Part shown: in pieces, positions 6,471 to 13,506 of the stretch
Layout: each line of letters begins with the position of its first letter
Numbering within the stretch: the first letter of the stretch is position 1
Source of the DNA: DASTCC01 sp035711465
GTDB lineage: Bacteria > Acidobacteriota > Vicinamibacteria > Vicinamibacterales > SCN-69-37
NCBI GenBank assembly: GCA_035711465.1
Contig: DASTCC010000189.1
Span: 1 to 15,496 of the forward strand
Length of the DNA: 15,496 nucleotides
Reading direction: 5' to 3'
Notes under the pieces: generated by a model
The model's database searches: none
Told to the model about the DNA's origin: nothing
Seen by the model: the letters and a program-made list of their open reading frames with translations, nothing else
Program-made: the position numbers and the translations under genes

Positions 6471-6596
6471 GCGAGTACCAATGACGCCGGCGAGCGCCGC
6501 GGACGCTTCGGTCCCTCGCCTCCCGGTGCGGTTTCGATCCAGGGACCAGCGCGATTACCGGCCGCGGACCGCCCGGAATCGCGCGCGGGTCGGTGG

Positions 6597-6606
6597 TAAG
6601 GTGAGG
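6597..6606 (+). promoter_or_regulatory. Shine-Dalgarno and possible -10 of the tricorn-like gene
   Basis: AAGGTGAGG at 6598-6606 lies five bases before the ATG at 6612 and is a plausible ribosome binding site. The overlapping TAAGGT at 6597-6602 also fits TANNNT nine bases before the start, so a very short leader is possible. The two readings exclude each other and transcript mapping would be needed to choose. Confidence 0.4.
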
Positions 6607-6611
6607 CACCT

Positions 6612-9600
6612 ATGCGAACCGTGGCTTCGGCTGCCATGATCCTCTGTCTCGGCGGTGCGGGCTTTGCGCTCGGTCAATCGGGCGCCGGAGCGGATCGGCC
6701 GCCCGCCTACGCCTTCAGCGAGCCCGGCATCTCGCCCGACGGCCGCGAAATCGCGTTCGTCAGCGGCGGCGACATCTGGAGCGTGCCCGCGGCCGGCGGC
6801 GACGCGCATCTGCTCGTCGCGCATGCCGCCTCGGACCGTCGTCCGCTGTACTCGCCGGACGGACGCACGCTCGCGTTCGTGAGCGACCGCACCGGCGGCG
6901 GCGACATCTACCTGCTGAGCTTCGCCACCGGCGCGCTGCGCCGGCTGACGTGGGACGACGGGCTCGAGGAGCCGAGCGGCTGGTCGCGCGACGGCCGCTG
7001 GATCTATTTCCACTCGACCGGTCGCGACATCGCCGGCATGAACGACGTCTACCGCGTACCTGCCACCGGCGGTACGCCGATGCCGGTGAGCGGCGATCGC
7101 TACACCAGCGAGTTCGCCGCCGCGCCGGCGCCTGATGGCCGTCACGTCGCGCTCGTCGCGCGCGGCATCTCGGCGTCGCAGTGGTGGCGGCGCGGCAGCA
7201 GCCACATCGATCAGTCCGAGCTGTGGATGCTCGATCTCGAGGCCACCGACGCGTCGGCGTACAACGCGATCGCCGGCCGCGACGCGCGTCAGAGCTGGCC
7301 GATGTGGAGCGGCGACGGCCGCACGCTCTGGTATGTCTCCGACGCCGGCGGCACCGAGAACATCTGGCGCCTCGCTCCGGGCGATCAGCGCGCCGAGCCG
7401 AAGCGCGTGACGAGCTTCTCGACCGGCCGCCTGCTCTGGCCCTCGATCAGCGCCGACGGCCGATCGGTCGCCTTCGAGCGCGATTTCGGGATCTGGACGA
7501 TGGACACCGCCAGCGGCGCGGCGAAGTCGATTCCGATCGTGCGCCGCGGCGCGGTCAGCGCGCCGACGCCGGAGCGTGTCCGTCAGACCTCGCAGTTCAG
7601 CGACCTGGCGCTTTCGCCCGACGGCCGGAAGATCGCGTTCGTCGCGCACGGCGACGTGTTCGCGGCGTCGGCCAAGGACGGCGGCGACGCGACGCGCGTG
7701 ACCGCGACGAACGATCTCGAATCGCAGCCGGTCTGGTCGCCCGACAGCCGGACATTGGCGTACGTGTCCGGCCGCGGTGAGGGCCAGCAGATTTATCTCT
7801 ACGACTTCGGCACCAGCGCGGAAACCGCGCTCACCAGCGGCGACGCGCAGGACATCTCGCCGGTGTTTTCGCCGGACGGGAAGGAGGTCGCGTTTCTGCG
7901 CAACCGCCGCGAGCTGCGGGTCATCACGCTCGCGGGCAGGGCCGAACGCGTCGCCGGTACCGGATCGTTCGGCGACGCGATCGATACGCCTGAGCCGGTG
8001 TGGTCGCCGGACGGCCGCTGGCTGGCGGCGTTCGTGCTCGGCACCAAGGGCTTCACCAACGTCGAGCTCGTGCCCGCGGCCGGTGGGCCGCGCCGGCCGG
8101 TGAGCTTCCTCGCCAACGCCTTCGCGAACACGATCGCCTGGAGCCGCGACGGCACCTACATCCTGTTCGACACGCGTCAGCGCACCGAGCCGGGCCAGCT
8201 CGCGCGCGTCGACCTCACGCTGCGGACGCCGAAGTTCCGCGAGGACCTGTTCCGCGATCTGTTCACCGCGCCGACCCAGAATCCGAAGCCGCCGGCCGAT
8301 CCCAGGCCGGCCGAGCCGAAACCGCCGGCCGAACCTGCCGCCGATCGCGCGCCGGCGCCCGCCGAGCCGGTCTTCGAGGGCATCCGGCAGCGGTTGTCGA
8401 TCGTGCCGATCGGTCTCGACGTCAACGAGGCCGCGATTAGCCCCGACGGCAAGACCGCGGTGGTGAGCGCGACGACGGGCGGTCAGACGAATCTCTATGC
8501 GTGGTCGCTCGACGACCTCGCCGCCACTCGTCCGGTGGCGCGGCAGCTGACGACCTCGACCGGCGGGAAGAGCGATCCGCAGTTCACGCCCGACAGCAAG
8601 GAGGTCTATTTCCTCGAGGGCGGGCGCGTGCAGATCGCGTCGATCGAGCGCCGCGAGGCGCGGCCGCTGGCGGTGACCGCGGAGATGACGGTCGATTTCG
8701 GCGTCGAGAAGCTGCAGGTGTTCCGGCAGGCCTGGACGCTGCTGCGCGATCATTTCTTCGACGACAAGTTCAACGGCGTCGATTGGCGCGAGTCGCGCCT
8801 GATCTACGAACCGCGCGCCGCGGCCGCCGCCACGCCCGACGACCTGCGCCGTGTCATCTCGCTGATGATCGGCGATCTGAACGCGTCGCATCTCGGCATC
8901 TCCGGCGGGGGCGGCGGCGCGCCGGCGATCGGGCGGCTCGGCCTGACGTTCGATCGTCGCGAGTACGAAACGAACGGACGGCTGCGCGTGACCAGCGTCG
9001 TGCCGCTCGGACCCGCGGCGCTGACGCGGGCGGTGCAGCCGGGCGAGTACGTGACCGCGATCAACGGCGTCGCGATCGCCGCCGCCGTGAACCTGGACGA
9101 GCTGCTCGCCGACACGACCAACCGCCGCGTCGAAGTGGCGGTGGCCGCCCAGCCGGGCGCCGCGGCGCGCGTCGTCCCGATGCGGCCGGTTTCGCAGGCG
9201 ACGGAAAAGGGCCTGTTGTATCGCGCCTGGGTCGAAGGCAACCGCGAGTACGTGCTCAAGAAGAGCGGCGGCCGGCTCGGCTACGTGCACATGATCAACA
9301 TGAGCGCCGGCGCGCTCGACCAGCTGCACATCGACCTCGACACCGCCAACCATTCCGCCGACGGCGTCGTCATCGACCTGCGCAACAACAACGGCGGTTT
9401 CGTCAACGCCTACGCGCTCGACGTCTTCGCCCGGCAGCCGTACCTGTCGATGACGACGCGCGGCCTGCCCGAGAGCCCGGCGCGGGCGGTGCTCGGCCAG
9501 CGCGCGCTCGAGCGCCGGACCGTCCTCGTCGTCAATCAGCACTCGCTGTCGGATGCCGAGGACTTCACCGAGGGCTACCGCACCCTGAAGCTGGGCTCGG

Positions 9601-9866
9601 TGGTCGGCGAGCCGACCGCGGGCTGGATCATCTACACCTGGAACCGGCCGCTCGTCGACGGCTCGACGCTGCGCCTGCCGCGCGTGCGCATCAAGGGCGC
9701 CGACGGTACCGACATGGAGATGAATCCGCGCAACGTCGACGTCCCGGCGACGCGCGCGCTCGGCGAGTCGCTGGTCGGACAGGACTCGCAGCTCGACGAG
9801 GCGATTCGGACGCTGCTCGGGCAGCTGGGGCGGGCTGAGAGGCCGGGGCCGGGGAGTCGGCGGTAG
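6612..9866 (+). CDS. Exported tricorn-like protease (S41 family)
   Basis: A 1084-residue protein with a signal peptide (about 1-22), so probably periplasmic, unlike the cytosolic archaeal tricorn. I count thirteen PD40/WD40-like strands of the SPDGRxIAFVS type between about residues 38 and 670, matching the six- plus seven-bladed propellers of tricorn. Next come the C1 helical domain (from about 700), a PDZ domain (about 773-860) and the C2 serine protease domain (about 880-1070) with VIDLRNNNGG near 920. The tetrad can be read as Ser759-His760 (NASH), Ser980 (SLSDAED) and Glu1036 (MEMNP). Tricorn trims peptides released by other proteases; here cleaning up periplasmic peptides is inferred. 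A Pro/Ala-rich insert at about 554-587 lies within the second propeller. The gene is divergent from the TPR-VWA operon. Confidence 0.93.
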   Translation: MRTVASAAMILCLGGAGFALGQSGAGADRPPAYAFSEPGISPDGREIAFVSGGDIWSVPAAGGDAHLLVAHAASDRRPLYSPDGRTLAFVSDRTGGGDIYLLSFATGALRRLTWDDGLEEPSGWSRDGRWIYFHSTGRDIAGMNDVYRVPATGGTPMPVSGDRYTSEFAAAPAPDGRHVALVARGISASQWWRRGSSHIDQSELWMLDLEATDASAYNAIAGRDARQSWPMWSGDGRTLWYVSDAGGTENIWRLAPGDQRAEPKRVTSFSTGRLLWPSISADGRSVAFERDFGIWTMDTASGAAKSIPIVRRGAVSAPTPERVRQTSQFSDLALSPDGRKIAFVAHGDVFAASAKDGGDATRVTATNDLESQPVWSPDSRTLAYVSGRGEGQQIYLYDFGTSAETALTSGDAQDISPVFSPDGKEVAFLRNRRELRVITLAGRAERVAGTGSFGDAIDTPEPVWSPDGRWLAAFVLGTKGFTNVELVPAAGGPRRPVSFLANAFANTIAWSRDGTYILFDTRQRTEPGQLARVDLTLRTPKFREDLFRDLFTAPTQNPKPPADPRPAEPKPPAEPAADRAPAPAEPVFEGIRQRLSIVPIGLDVNEAAISPDGKTAVVSATTGGQTNLYAWSLDDLAATRPVARQLTTSTGGKSDPQFTPDSKEVYFLEGGRVQIASIERREARPLAVTAEMTVDFGVEKLQVFRQAWTLLRDHFFDDKFNGVDWRESRLIYEPRAAAAATPDDLRRVISLMIGDLNASHLGISGGGGGAPAIGRLGLTFDRREYETNGRLRVTSVVPLGPAALTRAVQPGEYVTAINGVAIAAAVNLDELLADTTNRRVEVAVAAQPGAAARVVPMRPVSQATEKGLLYRAWVEGNREYVLKKSGGRLGYVHMINMSAGALDQLHIDLDTANHSADGVVIDLRNNNGGFVNAYALDVFARQPYLSMTTRGLPESPARAVLGQRALERRTVLVVNQHSLSDAEDFTEGYRTLKLGSVVGEPTAGWIIYTWNRPLVDGSTLRLPRVRIKGADGTDMEMNPRNVDVPATRALGESLVGQDSQLDEAIRTLLGQLGRAERPGPGSRR

Positions 9867-9880
9867 ACATCGCAGCGGTG

Positions 9881-9906
9881 GCGACGAGACGCACCAGCCG
9901 CGTCGC
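9881..9906. terminator. Possible hairpin between convergent genes
   Basis: GCGACG at 9881-9886 and CGTCGC at 9901-9906 form a 6-bp stem with a 14-base loop in the 40-bp gap between the protease stop and the permease stop. There is no T-run, and short GC stems arise easily in such DNA, so this is only a candidate. Confidence 0.3.
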
Positions 9907-12297
9907 TCAACTGTCGCGCAGCGCCTCAAGCGGATTCACCGCCGAGGCCCGTCGCGCCGGCCCGAGCGCCGCGCCGGTCAAGGCGACGATCAGAACCAGC
10001 GCGGCGCCACCGAAGGCCCACGGGTCCCACGGCTGTACCCGCAGCAGCAGTGACTCGATAAGGCGGTTGGCCCAGAGCGCCAACAGCATGCCGAGAGCGA
10101 TGCCGAGGGCAGCGACGACGCCCGCCTCGGTCAGGACGAGCGCCATTACCTGTCGCCGTAGCGCGCCAAGGGCGGTGCGAATACCGAATTCTCTCGTCCG
10201 GCGTGACGTGCGATACATCGTGACGCCATACACGCCGACCAGCGTGAGAACCAGACCCAGCGATCCAAGAGCGACGGCAAGCGCCGCCGTGGCGCGATAG
10301 TCGGACGAAGCGTACTCGACGTACCGATCGAGCATCACGACGCGCCTCGGCTCCAGCGACGCGTTTACCTGGCGCAGGGCTTCGCCCACCTCCCGCGTCG
10401 GTGGCACGACGCCGGGCGCCAGCGCCAGCAGGAACGTCGCTTCACCGGGTCCGATGGCCTCGAATGGCAGGTAGACATACGGTTCGGGCGTCTCGCCGAT
10501 GGCGTTGACCACGGCGTCCTCGGCGACGCCGACGATCTCCCAAGGCTCGCCCGGCGCGGCTCCGAACAGGAACCGAGCGCCGATCGTCGGCGAGGTCGGG
10601 AAATATCTGGATGCGAACGTCTCGCTGACCACCGCGACGCGGCGGCCGGTCCGCTCCTCGTCCGACGAGAACGCGCGCCCTTCGACGATCCGCGTCCCGA
10701 TCACGGCGAAGTAGTTGCCGCTGACGGCGTTGTACTTCACATCCGCGACTGCGTCGGCCCGCGACGGCAGCCGGACGCGGTCCGCGCGGCCGCCGCCCGA
10801 CAGGCTGAGCGGTGCCCGAATCGCAACGGCGACGTCGGTGACGCCCGGCAGCGCGTCGAGTCGCGCTTCGGCGACGGCCCGGGTCGCCGCCGGCAGATCG
10901 CTCGTGCTCCACGCCGTCAGCACCGGCGCCCGCGTCAGACCGAAATGGCCATGACGCGCGGCAAGGAAGCTACGTCCCAACACGCCCGCCGCGGCCAGGA
11001 GCACGAAGGCGAGCGCGACCTGGACGATCAGACCGAACGGCGCACGTCCGAGCAGGCGACCGTGGGTCCCATGCACGGTGCCGGCTTTGATCAATCCGGA
11101 GAGATCGGCGCGCGCGGCGACGCCGAGAGGCGCGAGGGAAAAGACGAGAGTGCAGACCATCGCCGTCAATGCCGTGAACAGCAGCACCCGCGCGTCGACC
11201 GTGACCACCAGAGCATCGCGAAATCCTGGTGGCGGCACGACGATCGCGGGCACGAGGCGAACGAACGCCAGCGCCACTGCGATTCCCGCCACCGCGCCGA
11301 ACACTCCGAGCAGCAACCCTTCCACGAGCAGCGACCGCGCCAGCCGGAAGCGGCTGGCGCCGAGCGCCACCCGGGTGACGAACTCCCGCCGGCGTTCGGC
11401 GACGCCAGCGAGCAGCAGCTCGGCGAGGTTCACGCACGTGATTAGACTGACGACGCCGACGAGCGCGAGCAGCGCGAAGACGTTCGTGCTGCCGAGGCTC
11501 ATCCGGAAGTCGGCGTCGGCGACGACGCGCGCGCGCCGGCCTGCCCCGGACTCCGGATACGAGGCCGCCATCGCAGCCGTGAGGCGGTTCACCTCGGCGC
11601 CGATCGACGCGACGCTGACGCCCGACCGCCGCAGGCCGATGAGATCGAACCATCGCGAATCGCGCCGCTCGAACTCGGCCGGGCTGCTCAACCGCTGCCA
11701 CGTGACCGGCGGCATCCAGATGTCACGATCCGCGGCCGGCTCGAGCTCGCGGAAGGAAGCCGGCAGAACGCCGATCACCGTCGCGTTCACGCTGCCACCC
11801 GCGCCCAACGGCAGCGTCGAGCCGACGACTCGCGGATCGCCGGCAAATCGTGTTTGCCAGTACGCATGGCCGAGAACGACCACCGGGCTGGTGTCCAGGC
11901 TGCCGAACAGCCGGCCAGTGGCTGGCCGAACGCCGAGAACGCTGAAGAAGTCAGGCGACACAACGTTGACGAGCACGAGCGCGGGCCGACCGTCGACGTC
12001 CGCAGCAATAGTTCCGCGGCGTCCGCGCGCGACCACGTGTCGCAGCGTCGTCGCCGACCTGAGCTGGATGAACTCGGGATAGGACCAGCTCGCGGCCGTC
12101 GTGTCGCTGGTGACGCCAAACACGCGTACGAGGTCGTTCGCGTCGCGGACCGCCGGTGGCCGCAGCCAAAGGCCGTCGACCAGGCTCATAATCGTCCCGC
12201 TGGCGCCGAGCGCCAATCCCAGCGCCAGGACCGCGGCCGCGGTCAGGCCTGGTCGCTTCCTCAGACTTCGCAGTGCGTAGCGCAGATCCTGGCGCAT
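9907..12297 (-). CDS. ADOP-type FtsX/MacB-like ABC permease
   Basis: A 796-residue membrane protein. The N terminus MRQDLRYALRSLRKRPGLT followed by a hydrophobic segment (about 18-42) and VDGLWLRPP is the hallmark of acidobacterial duplicated orphan permeases. It then has a MacB-type periplasmic domain, a first FtsX unit (three membrane segments, near 275-395), a linker segment with another hydrophobic stretch near 425, a second periplasmic domain, and a second FtsX unit ending NPLEALRDS. Two fused permease halves in one chain are thus present. These proteins use the energy of an ABC ATPase for mechanotransmission, efflux or lipoprotein handling, but no ATPase gene is adjacent here. Start: CTGGAGG six bases before the ATG. 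A 220-bp spacer separates it from osmC upstream. The substrate is unknown. Confidence 0.9.
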   Translation of the reverse strand: MRQDLRYALRSLRKRPGLTAAAVLALGLALGASGTIMSLVDGLWLRPPAVRDANDLVRVFGVTSDTTAASWSYPEFIQLRSATTLRHVVARGRRGTIAADVDGRPALVLVNVVSPDFFSVLGVRPATGRLFGSLDTSPVVVLGHAYWQTRFAGDPRVVGSTLPLGAGGSVNATVIGVLPASFRELEPAADRDIWMPPVTWQRLSSPAEFERRDSRWFDLIGLRRSGVSVASIGAEVNRLTAAMAASYPESGAGRRARVVADADFRMSLGSTNVFALLALVGVVSLITCVNLAELLLAGVAERRREFVTRVALGASRFRLARSLLVEGLLLGVFGAVAGIAVALAFVRLVPAIVVPPPGFRDALVVTVDARVLLFTALTAMVCTLVFSLAPLGVAARADLSGLIKAGTVHGTHGRLLGRAPFGLIVQVALAFVLLAAAGVLGRSFLAARHGHFGLTRAPVLTAWSTSDLPAATRAVAEARLDALPGVTDVAVAIRAPLSLSGGGRADRVRLPSRADAVADVKYNAVSGNYFAVIGTRIVEGRAFSSDEERTGRRVAVVSETFASRYFPTSPTIGARFLFGAAPGEPWEIVGVAEDAVVNAIGETPEPYVYLPFEAIGPGEATFLLALAPGVVPPTREVGEALRQVNASLEPRRVVMLDRYVEYASSDYRATAALAVALGSLGLVLTLVGVYGVTMYRTSRRTREFGIRTALGALRRQVMALVLTEAGVVAALGIALGMLLALWANRLIESLLLRVQPWDPWAFGGAALVLIVALTGAALGPARRASAVNPLEALRDS

Positions 12298-12482
12298 CCC
12301 GGCCTCCAGGCAGACGACGGGATGGCAAATGCAAGAGCAGCGCCGAAGCGCGATCGCGCGCAGCCTCCAAGCCCGGCGGCAGCGGGGCTCCGGCGTCGGA
12401 GCATTAATCCTGACCGGTGCGGGAATCTCCGCGGGGTCGGTGAGTGGGCGGAACTGGACGGTGCCTCAATGCCGCCGTCTGC

Positions 12483-12518
12483 GAACGGTCTCGCCGGGCG
12501 GCCGGCATTCGCCCGTTC
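12483..12518 (-). terminator. Possible hairpin after the osmC-like gene
   Basis: An outer stem (GAACGG at 12483-12488 with CCGTTC at 12513-12518) encloses a tight inner stem, GCCGG-GCGG-CCGGC at 12493-12506. It begins at the stop codon of the OsmC-family gene and could limit read-through into the permease gene downstream. No T-run is present. The rest of the 220-bp spacer (12298-12517) shows no gene or repeat that I can support. Confidence 0.35.
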
Positions 12519-13039
12519 TAGTTCGCTCCCGACGTGATGCCGATGCTCGTCGCCACCGGCGCGCTGTTACGGATCGTCTGGTAGACGACGCAGTAGCGTT
12601 CGGTGAGGGCGAGGAGCTTGTCGATCTGCTCGCGCGGGCTGCTGCTCTCGACGTCGAAGTGGAGCCGGATGTTGCGGAAGCCGACCGGCACCTCCTTCGA
12701 GACGCCCAGCGTGCCGCGGAAATCGAGATCGCCCTCGGCGCGGACCTCGCCGCGCGCGATCGGGATGCTGAGCGCGGTGGCCACGGCGCGGAGCGTGACG
12801 CCGGCGCAGGCGACGAGCGCCTGGAGCAGCATGTCGCCCGAGCAGACGAGCGTCCCGTCGCCGCCGCTGGCGGGATGGAGACCGGCCTTGGCGAGGGCGC
12901 GGCCGGTCTCGACGGAACACGCGATATCCGCGCCGTCGAGCGTGCCCGTGGCCGAAAGCGTAATCAGCGCCGCCGCGGCGTCTTCGCGGTAGCGATCCTT
13001 GATGGGCGCCTGCATCGCCCGGAGCTCGTCGCTGTTCAT
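12518..13039 (-). CDS. OsmC/Ohr-family protein
   Basis: A 173-residue OsmC-fold protein. The two redox cysteines are seen: Cys78 in LVACAGVTLRAVA, at the start of the long central helix, and Cys150 in ERYCVVYQT. Family members are thiol peroxidases that reduce organic hydroperoxides using a dithiol donor, and work as intertwined dimers in the cytoplasm. The sequence is closer to the general OsmC branch than to Ohr, which cannot be settled by eye. The ATG at 13039 is six bases after a TAGGCT box with no convincing Shine-Dalgarno sequence, suggesting a leaderless message. It is divergent from the DUF4242 gene across only 78 bp, so the two could share control. Confidence 0.9.
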   Translation of the reverse strand: MNSDELRAMQAPIKDRYREDAAAALITLSATGTLDGADIACSVETGRALAKAGLHPASGGDGTLVCSGDMLLQALVACAGVTLRAVATALSIPIARGEVRAEGDLDFRGTLGVSKEVPVGFRNIRLHFDVESSSPREQIDKLLALTERYCVVYQTIRNSAPVATSIGITSGAN

Positions 13040-13045
13040 GACCGC

Positions 13046-13073
13046 AGCCTACCGTGTCTGGCCGCGCCGACAA
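13046..13073 (-). promoter_or_regulatory. Candidate leaderless promoter of the osmC-like gene
   Basis: On the minus strand TTGTCG (13073-13068, four of six matches to TTGACA) and TAGGCT (13051-13046) are separated by 16 bases. The -10 box is six bases before the ATG at 13039. This is the only one of the four candidate leaderless promoters in the window with a recognisable -35. Confidence 0.5.
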
Positions 13074-13105
13074 AACCGGCATCCGGCGGGGCGTGAGTAG
13101 CGTGC

Positions 13106-13111
13106 TAGGAT
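13106..13111 (+). promoter_or_regulatory. Candidate -10 box of the DUF4242 gene
   Basis: TAGGAT is followed by six bases and the ATG at 13118, the same geometry as upstream of the osmC-like and dehydratase genes. AGGAT could instead be read as a weak Shine-Dalgarno sequence, so the assignment is uncertain. Confidence 0.42.
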
Positions 13112-13117
13112 GCGCCC

Positions 13118-13393
13118 ATGCCGCAGTTCGTGATCGAACGGGATATCCCGGGCGCCGGTCAGTGGTCCAATGCGCAGATCCAGGATGTGTCGATGAAGTC
13201 GCTCGACGTCCTCAACGAGCTGGGTCCGAAGATCCGCTGGATCCACAGCTACGTCACCGACGACAAGCTCTACTGCGTCTATCTCGCGCCCGACGAAGCC
13301 ACGATCCGCGAACACGCCAGGCGCGGCGGATTTCCCGCGAGCCGCATCTCGGCCGTGCGGCACCTGATCGATCCCGTCAATTACTCGCAGTAG
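13118..13393 (+). CDS. DUF4242-family small protein
   Basis: A 91-residue protein with the DUF4242 pattern: an N-terminal MPQFVIERDIPG strand, WIHSYVTDDKLYCVYLAPDEATIREHARRGG in the middle, and a short C-terminal tail. It is predicted to be a ferredoxin-like alpha/beta fold. The best-studied relative, SCO4226 of Streptomyces, binds nickel; whether this one binds metal is not known, though His43, Cys53 and His66 are present. There is no signal peptide, so it is cytoplasmic. It diverges from the OsmC-family gene, and its 3' end faces the large ATPase/TPR gene, with palindromes and a heptamer array between. Confidence 0.85.
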   Translation: MPQFVIERDIPGAGQWSNAQIQDVSMKSLDVLNELGPKIRWIHSYVTDDKLYCVYLAPDEATIREHARRGGFPASRISAVRHLIDPVNYSQ

Positions 13394-13442
13394 CGTTCGC
13401 GCCTCGGATTGCGAATGGTCTGAATTCCCAAACGCATTCTCG

Positions 13443-13471
13443 AACGGCCGTTGCATGCACGTCTCACGTGC
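13443..13471. terminator. Cluster of palindromes between convergent genes
   Basis: AACGGCCGTT (13443-13452), TGCATGCA (13452-13459) and the hairpin GCACGT-CTC-ACGTGC (13457-13471) lie end to end. The last is a perfect 6-bp stem with a 3-base loop. They lie between the DUF4242 stop and the stop of the ATPase/TPR gene and could end transcription of either gene or bind a dimeric protein. No T-run follows. Confidence 0.45.
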
Positions 13472-13478
13472 CGTCAAG

Positions 13479-13506
13479 ACTCTTGCTCTGAGTTCTAAGT
13501 TTTAGG
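13479..13506. repeat. Second copy of the CTYARAA heptamer array
   Basis: Read on the minus strand this is CCTAAAA, CTTAGAA, CTCAGAG, CAAGAGT: four 7-mers of the same family as the array at 4395-4464. It overlaps the stop codon of the ATPase/TPR gene (TAA at 13504-13502), so the end of that gene lies within the repeat. Confidence 0.6.

Noticed and set aside
6458..6637. A 60-codon N-terminal extension of the TPR protein
   Set aside because: It would cover the divergent promoter region and the start of the protease gene, and would place the twin-arginine signal internally.
6555..9929. A 1124-codon open frame antisense to the tricorn-like gene
   Set aside because: It is rich in Arg, Ala and His with no recognisable domain, and the plus strand has a complete protein with catalytic motifs. 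Long antisense frames are a normal by-product of GC-rich codon use.
12298..12517. A small gene in the spacer upstream of the permease
   Set aside because: I found no frame with a believable start, ribosome binding site and protein composition; only a candidate hairpin at one end.
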